64,000 bases of DNA from Ruegeria meonggei (lineage in GTDB: Bacteria > Pseudomonadota > Alphaproteobacteria > Rhodobacterales > Rhodobacteraceae): the NCBI RefSeq assembly GCF_900172215.1, contig NZ_FWFP01000010.1, positions 124,001-188,000 on the forward strand. The letters run 5' to 3'. Shown here one piece after another: positions 59,752 through 64,000 of this stretch. The notes beneath the pieces were generated by a model. That model was not told the origin of the DNA. It saw only the letters and a program-made list of their open reading frames with translations, and did no database searches. Numbering within the stretch: the stretch's first letter is position 1; each line of letters begins with the position of its first letter. A program made the position numbers and the translations under genes.

Positions 59752-61505
59752 CACGTTTGGCTCAGTACATCTCAACCCACAGTCCCCAGCGTGATCTGGG
59801 TGCGGATCTGGTGTTCACTAACGGTCGGATCTACACCGTTGACGAAGACCGGCCCTGGGCCGAGGCCGTCGCGATCAAGGACGGCATGTTTGTGGCGGTC
59901 GGCTCCAACACGGATGTAACGCCGCTGATCGGGCCAGAGACCCATGTCCAGGATTTGGGTGGGGCTTTTGCCATGCCCGGCCTTTACGACATGCACACCC
60001 ATCCCGATCTGGCTCTGGGGCCGAAGTATTCGGACTATCTGGATGTCGGCCTGGAAACTCCCGACCCGGAGCAGGTCAAACAGGCAATCCTTGCCTATGC
60101 CGCCGCGCATCCGACGGATGCGGCAAATGGCGGCTGGGTTTTTGGCAAGCATTTTGTCCACTATACGTTCCGAAAGGCAGGCATTGAGCCGGGCCGCGAC
60201 TGGCTGGACAGTTTCATCACCGACCGACCGGTTGCGATCATGGATCGGATGTGGGGCAGTTGCATGGCCAACTCCAGGGCGCTGGAACTGGCCGGTGTCA
60301 CCGCCGAGACGCATGATCCCAACAATGGCTATATCGTCCGCGATCCACTGACCCGAGAGCCCAACGGCATTCTGGTCGATGGTGCCTATGCCATGATCAT
60401 GGCCGCGATGCCGCCCCCGCCGCAGCATGCGCTGCTGCGTGCCTATCGCGAAGGGGCGCGGTTCCAATCCGCCCGTGGCGTGGTGGCGACCAAATACCTG
60501 CATGTCTGCGAAAACCGTCTGGACGCGCTGCGGGCAATTGACATCAGCGGCGAGCTGCCCCTTCGGGTTGAGGCAGCGATCAGTTGGCAGGATGACATCT
60601 TTCCGGTTGCACGCCGATGGGAGCTGCTGTCGGGCGAACGTCATTATTACCGATCGAAACGGCTGAACGCCAATGCGGTCAAGTTCCACTTTGACGGCAC
60701 CGCCGAGCCCAAAACCTCGTATTTCCTGTCGCCATGGCCGAATGAGAAAGAGTGGCGCGGCTCTCTCAACCTGACGCCCGAGCATATCTGCGACATGGTG
60801 GCCGAGATGGACCGCAAGCGCATCCGCGTGGTGGCCCATTGCACCGGTGACGGTGCATCTGACATCTTTTTGGATGCAGTCGAAGAATGCCGCCGCCGCA
60901 ACGGGCCGGGCATGCGCCACCAATGCGCCCACAGCACCATTCTGCACGACGGCAACCTGCCGCGGTTCAAAGAGCTGGACGTGATCGCCGAATTCTCACC
61001 GGTGGGGTGGTATCCGTCGAACTTTACCATCGGGGCCCGCTCGGCCTATGGCGACAAGCTGCACAAGGCCTATAACGTGCGCGGCGTGCTAGATCATGGC
61101 GGCGTGGCGGTCATTGGCTCCGATTGGCCGGTCAGCAGCATCGACCCCTGGATCGGGTTCGAGGCGCTGGTGACACGGGCCAACCCCTGGGGCGAGATGG
61201 AAGGCCAGTTGGGTGATCCCATCACAGTGCCCGAGGCCATCGAAATGCTGACAATCAACGGTGCCTATTCCATGGGTATCGAAGATCAGGCGGGCTCGAT
61301 CACTGCCGGCAAGGCGGCGGATATGATCGTGCTGGATCAGAACCTGCTGGATATCGACCCCAAAGGCCAGCTCCACAAGACCGAAGTGCAGATGACCATG
61401 CTGGATGGCGCGGTGGTGCATGACCCCAACGGCTGGACCAAAGACAGTCTGCAAGCGTGCCGGGTCACCTCGAACGTTCCGGATTTCTACCCGGTGGTGA
61501 TCTGA
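59748..61505 (+). CDS. YtcJ-like metal-dependent amidohydrolase
   Basis: The 585-residue protein has the amidohydrolase-3 pattern: PGLYDMHTHPDLAL (HxH), VVAHCTGDGASD, MRHQCAHSTIL and VIGSDWPVSSIDPW (the catalytic aspartate). Members deacylate or hydrolyse amides and formamide-like groups; substrates are rarely known. The GTG start overlaps the ureohydrolase stop as GTGA. It may process the amide left after or before guanidine hydrolysis. A closely spaced COG0523 GTPase gene follows. Confidence 0.87.
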   Translation: MTRLAQYISTHSPQRDLGADLVFTNGRIYTVDEDRPWAEAVAIKDGMFVAVGSNTDVTPLIGPETHVQDLGGAFAMPGLYDMHTHPDLALGPKYSDYLDVGLETPDPEQVKQAILAYAAAHPTDAANGGWVFGKHFVHYTFRKAGIEPGRDWLDSFITDRPVAIMDRMWGSCMANSRALELAGVTAETHDPNNGYIVRDPLTREPNGILVDGAYAMIMAAMPPPPQHALLRAYREGARFQSARGVVATKYLHVCENRLDALRAIDISGELPLRVEAAISWQDDIFPVARRWELLSGERHYYRSKRLNANAVKFHFDGTAEPKTSYFLSPWPNEKEWRGSLNLTPEHICDMVAEMDRKRIRVVAHCTGDGASDIFLDAVEECRRRNGPGMRHQCAHSTILHDGNLPRFKELDVIAEFSPVGWYPSNFTIGARSAYGDKLHKAYNVRGVLDHGGVAVIGSDWPVSSIDPWIGFEALVTRANPWGEMEGQLGDPITVPEAIEMLTINGAYSMGIEDQAGSITAGKAADMIVLDQNLLDIDPKGQLHKTEVQMTMLDGAVVHDPNGWTKDSLQACRVTSNVPDFYPVVI

Positions 61506-61506
61506 G

Positions 61507-62433
61507 ATGGACAAACGCATTCCCGTCACCATCATTTCGGGCTTTCTGGGGGCCGGCAAAACCACTCTGATCAACCAGCTGCTGCAGTCTGATCAGGCGT
61601 GCAACATCACTGTTTTGGTGAATGACTTTGGCGCGGTGAATATCGACACCGATCTGATCATCAAGCGTGAACGCGAGGTGATGGAACTGTCGAACGGCTG
61701 CGTCTGCTGTTCGATCCAAAGCGATATGGTCGCGCAACTGCACACGATGTTCACCTCGGACAATCCGCCGGAATACCTGTTGATCGAAACCAGCGGCGTT
61801 GCGCAACCGGGCCGCATCGCCTCGGTTTTCGGCTATCCACAGCTTAGCCGTTTTGCGCGGCTGGACAGCGTGGTCACATTGATCGACGTGGCCAATATCG
61901 ACGGCCTGTCGGACGAGGCGCATCATCTGGTGCGCAGCCAGATCGAGGCCGCCGACCTGATCATCGCCACCAAGGCAGATCTGGTCGACCCTGAGGCGCG
62001 GCGCGCGATTTATGACCGCTGGCTGTTTGCTGACCTGCCGGCGCTTGAGGCGACCCATGGCGCGGTTCCGGTGTCGGTTCTGCTGGATCAGCGCCGTGGC
62101 AACTTGGAACAGATCAGCGCGCCCGAGACCGCGCTGCCCAATCAGTTCGTATCGGCGCATTGGTCCAGCGACAAATCGGTGTCCTACAAAAGGCTGCAAG
62201 CCAGTCTGAAACGCATGTCAGGCGCGCTGTATCGGGCCAAGGGCATAGTCTACTGCGACGAATTCCCGACAGAGCGCATCGTCTTTAATAAGGTCGGCGC
62301 CCGGATTGATTTCGCAAAATCAGGCGCTTGGGACGGAGTGCCCCGAACAGCCATCGTTGGCATCGGATATGCCAACGCCATCACCGCCGAACAGATCAGG
62401 CACGAATTGGAGGTCGCCCAAGGCCCCGGTTGA
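61507..62433 (+). CDS. CobW/COG0523 family GTP-binding metallochaperone
   Basis: This 308-residue G3E GTPase has the P-loop SGFLGAGKTTLI at residues 11-22, NDFGAVNIDT, the metal motif NGCVCCSI (CxCC), ETSGVAQPG and IIATKADLVD, and a short CobW C-terminal domain. Members hand zinc, cobalt, nickel or manganese to client enzymes. Its place, one base behind an amidohydrolase gene and in the same operon as a binuclear ureohydrolase, suggests that it loads metal into one of these. No zinc-uptake regulator site is evident. Confidence 0.88.
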   Translation: MDKRIPVTIISGFLGAGKTTLINQLLQSDQACNITVLVNDFGAVNIDTDLIIKREREVMELSNGCVCCSIQSDMVAQLHTMFTSDNPPEYLLIETSGVAQPGRIASVFGYPQLSRFARLDSVVTLIDVANIDGLSDEAHHLVRSQIEAADLIIATKADLVDPEARRAIYDRWLFADLPALEATHGAVPVSVLLDQRRGNLEQISAPETALPNQFVSAHWSSDKSVSYKRLQASLKRMSGALYRAKGIVYCDEFPTERIVFNKVGARIDFAKSGAWDGVPRTAIVGIGYANAITAEQIRHELEVAQGPG

Positions 62434-62492
62434 ACTGGCGGTCTGCGCCCGACGCACAAACGACAAGACGAAGTTACGATAAGGAGGATATC

Positions 62493-63509
62493 ATGAACTT
62501 CAAGCTTATCTCCCGCCGGACAGTATTCGGCACAATGGCGGGCGCGGTTGCGGCTGCATGCCTAGGTGCCGCTGCATCGGCCGACACTGTGCGCCTGCGT
62601 TTCCATACCTATTTCGGCACAGAAATCGACGATATCGCCAAAGAGTTCCGCGATGCCGTGAAAGACCGCACCGATGGCGAAGTGCGCATTCAGTACTTCC
62701 GTGGCGGCGAACTGGTGCCGTCCGACCAGTTGGTGGATGCGGTGGCCAAAGGCACAATTGATATGGCCCATGGCGTCGGCAGCTACTGGTCCGGCCAGGT
62801 GGACATCGGCAATATCGAAACCGGGCTGCCGGGCGCCTGGACCACAATCGAGGAAGCCAAGGAAGTTCTGGGCAGGCCCGAGGCACAGGCGCTGCTGACA
62901 GAAGCTTATGCCGAAGCTGGCACTGTGTTTCTGGGTAAATCCTATGGCTCGGACTATGATCTGCTGACCAAAGAGCCTATCACCAGTCTGGACGACCTGA
63001 AGAACTTCAAAATCCGTGCGACATCGAATGTGGCCAAAGTTCTGCAGCAATTCGACATCCCGACCGTGTCTCTGCCCGGGCAGGAACTGTATGTCGGCCT
63101 TTCGACCGGCGTTATTGACGGCGTCATCTATGGCAGCGCCGTGGATTACCATCACCTGAAGCTGAACGAGAGCGCGAAACATTACACCCGCCTCAACATG
63201 CTGACCCCGGGTTGGACTGAAACATATCTGGCCAACCCTGATACCTGGGCCAAGCTGAGCGATGAGCAGCGGACCATTGTGGAAGAAGAGCTTGCCAACT
63301 TTGCTGCCAATGTCGAAGCGTGGCTGAACGATGGCAACAAATCTTTCCCCGATGACATCTTTGAGTTCAGCACCCTGCCAGCCGAAGACACCAAGGCGTT
63401 GACCGAAGCGGCGCAAAGCGTCTGGGCAGAAGAGGCCGGGCGTTCCGAGCGAAATCAGAAGCTGATCGACCTGATTGTGGCAAACGCCAAGGCCCAGGGA
63501 CGGCTTTGA
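62493..63509 (+). CDS. TRAP transporter substrate-binding protein (DctP family)
   Basis: This 338-residue periplasmic protein starts at the ATG at 62493 after the strong site aaggagga. Its signal is twin-arginine-like (SRRTVFGTMAGAVAAA, cleavage near ASA|DT). The mature part has VRIQYFRGGELVPSDQLVDA, the ligand-arginine segment LDDLKNFKIRATSNVAKVL and LYVGLSTGVIDGVIYGSAVD. It is the third TRAP binding protein of the window. It should bring in the substrate of the ureohydrolase/amidohydrolase pair. The stop overlaps the DctQ start as TGATG. Confidence 0.9.
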   Translation: MNFKLISRRTVFGTMAGAVAAACLGAAASADTVRLRFHTYFGTEIDDIAKEFRDAVKDRTDGEVRIQYFRGGELVPSDQLVDAVAKGTIDMAHGVGSYWSGQVDIGNIETGLPGAWTTIEEAKEVLGRPEAQALLTEAYAEAGTVFLGKSYGSDYDLLTKEPITSLDDLKNFKIRATSNVAKVLQQFDIPTVSLPGQELYVGLSTGVIDGVIYGSAVDYHHLKLNESAKHYTRLNMLTPGWTETYLANPDTWAKLSDEQRTIVEEELANFAANVEAWLNDGNKSFPDDIFEFSTLPAEDTKALTEAAQSVWAEEAGRSERNQKLIDLIVANAKAQGRL

Positions 63510-64000
63510 TGCAGATTGTGACAAGATATCTTGTCATTCAGGATGGCCTGTCCGAGTTTCTCGGTCAGGTCATTTCATGGCTGACATTGGCGATGATCGG
63601 CGTGCTGATGTTCGAAATTGTTGCCAGGTATTTCTTCAACAGCCCGACGATTTGGGCGCATGAAACCGGCACCATGCTGTATGGTGGCTTCTGCATTCTG
63701 GCCGGCGTCTATACGCTGCGCCATCAGGGCCATGTGCGCAGCGAAGTGATTTGGGGCGCATTGCCACCGCGTGTCAGGGCAGGCCTTGATGTCGTGACGT
63801 TCTCGCTTGCTTTGGTGGTGCTTGCGATATTCCTGAAATTGGCCATAGCCTTTGCCGCTGACAGCTGGGCGGTGCGCGAATTCTCAAACAAAAGCATCTG
63901 GCAGCCGCCGCTCTACCCGATCAAGACAGTTATTCCCGTCGCCGTTGGCCTGCTGCTGTTGCAGGTATTGGCGGAACTGGTGCGGGCAGTCCTGACCGCG
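63509..64000 (+). CDS. TRAP transporter small permease (DctQ family), 3' end beyond the window
   Basis: From the ATG at 63509 the frame stays open to the window edge (164 codons). Four hydrophobic segments are visible, with the DctQ signature IWAHETGTMLYGGFCILAG near residue 50 and LRHQGHVRSEVIW after it. An insert with DSWAVREFSNKSIWQPPLYP precedes the last helix, as in larger DctQ proteins. A DctM gene is expected next. The start overlaps the binding-protein stop. Confidence 0.88.
   Translation, partial: MQIVTRYLVIQDGLSEFLGQVISWLTLAMIGVLMFEIVARYFFNSPTIWAHETGTMLYGGFCILAGVYTLRHQGHVRSEVIWGALPPRVRAGLDVVTFSLALVVLAIFLKLAIAFAADSWAVREFSNKSIWQPPLYPIKTVIPVAVGLLLLQVLAELVRAVLTA

Noticed and set aside
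58477..59775. Long minus-strand frame (432 codons) opposite the ureohydrolase gene
   Set aside because: It is the mirror of a gene with clear metal motifs, good ribosome site and operon context; its translation has no recognisable domain and is rich in Arg, His and Gln, as antisense frames in high-GC DNA are.
59772..60947. Minus-strand frame of 391 codons opposite the amidohydrolase
   Set aside because: Antisense shadow of a gene with the amidohydrolase metal motifs; no start signal and no domain.
61465..62199. Minus-strand frame opposite the COG0523 GTPase gene
   Set aside because: The plus strand has P-loop and CxCC motifs; the minus frame shows only antisense composition.

Overview
The window looks like a chromosomal segment of a marine alphaproteobacterium of the Rhodobacteraceae (Roseobacter group). 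The evidence is three separate TRAP dicarboxylate-type transport systems, two ribose-type sugar ABC systems, many short-chain dehydrogenases, GntR/FCD, LysR and AraC regulators, moderately high GC, and dense operons whose genes overlap by ATGA or GTGA. The genus call is inference; the family-level call rests on gene style and not on a marker gene.

Layout. 1-2760: a partial homocysteine S-methyltransferase, a berberine-bridge-type FAD oxidase and a divergent GlxA-type regulator. 2761-4620: a scar with a truncated gene, an IS3-family remnant and a set of about 20 bp repeats that look like transposase binding sites. 4621-9457: a GntR regulator divergent from a TRAP transporter with an FMN-dependent 2-hydroxy-acid dehydrogenase. 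9482-26465: a large sugar-acid locus. A 13-gene leftward operon (lactonase, ABC transporter, dehydrogenases, RraA-like aldolase, KDGal kinase, KDPGal aldolase, cupin, methylglyoxal synthase) diverges from a GntR gene. A second rightward operon adds another ABC transporter, an aldose-epimerase-like protein and a uronate-dehydrogenase-like protein. One 16 bp palindrome occurs upstream of both the TRAP operon and the second ABC operon, and related arms lie in front of the 13-gene operon, so the three units probably form one regulon.

26931-35715: an AraC regulator divergent from an operon of aldehyde dehydrogenase, NIPSNAP protein, cupin, ThDP enzyme, SDR and TRAP transporter; the substrate is unknown. 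35851-37802: remains of an integrated element beside tRNA-Ser(GCU). 38143-49164: a signalling and redox block. It holds FecR, a CHASE2 cyclase, a patatin phospholipase, a catalase-fold protein, an unknown protein, a DyP peroxidase and a convergent cyclase-ATPase-TPR giant with an altered substrate-specifying residue. 49310-53800: an SMP-30 protein and a cobalamin-riboswitch-controlled B12-type ABC uptake operon, with an undocumented 28-codon ORF between riboswitch and first gene. 54105-64000: GABA catabolism (gabT-gabD) with a divergent PuuR-like regulator, then a LysR gene divergent from a ureohydrolase, amidohydrolase, COG0523 GTPase and TRAP operon that runs off the window.

The overall theme is scavenging of dissolved organic substrates (sugar acids, hydroxy acids, amines, vitamin B12). 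The most unusual part is the patatin/catalase/DyP block flanked by two nucleotide cyclases.
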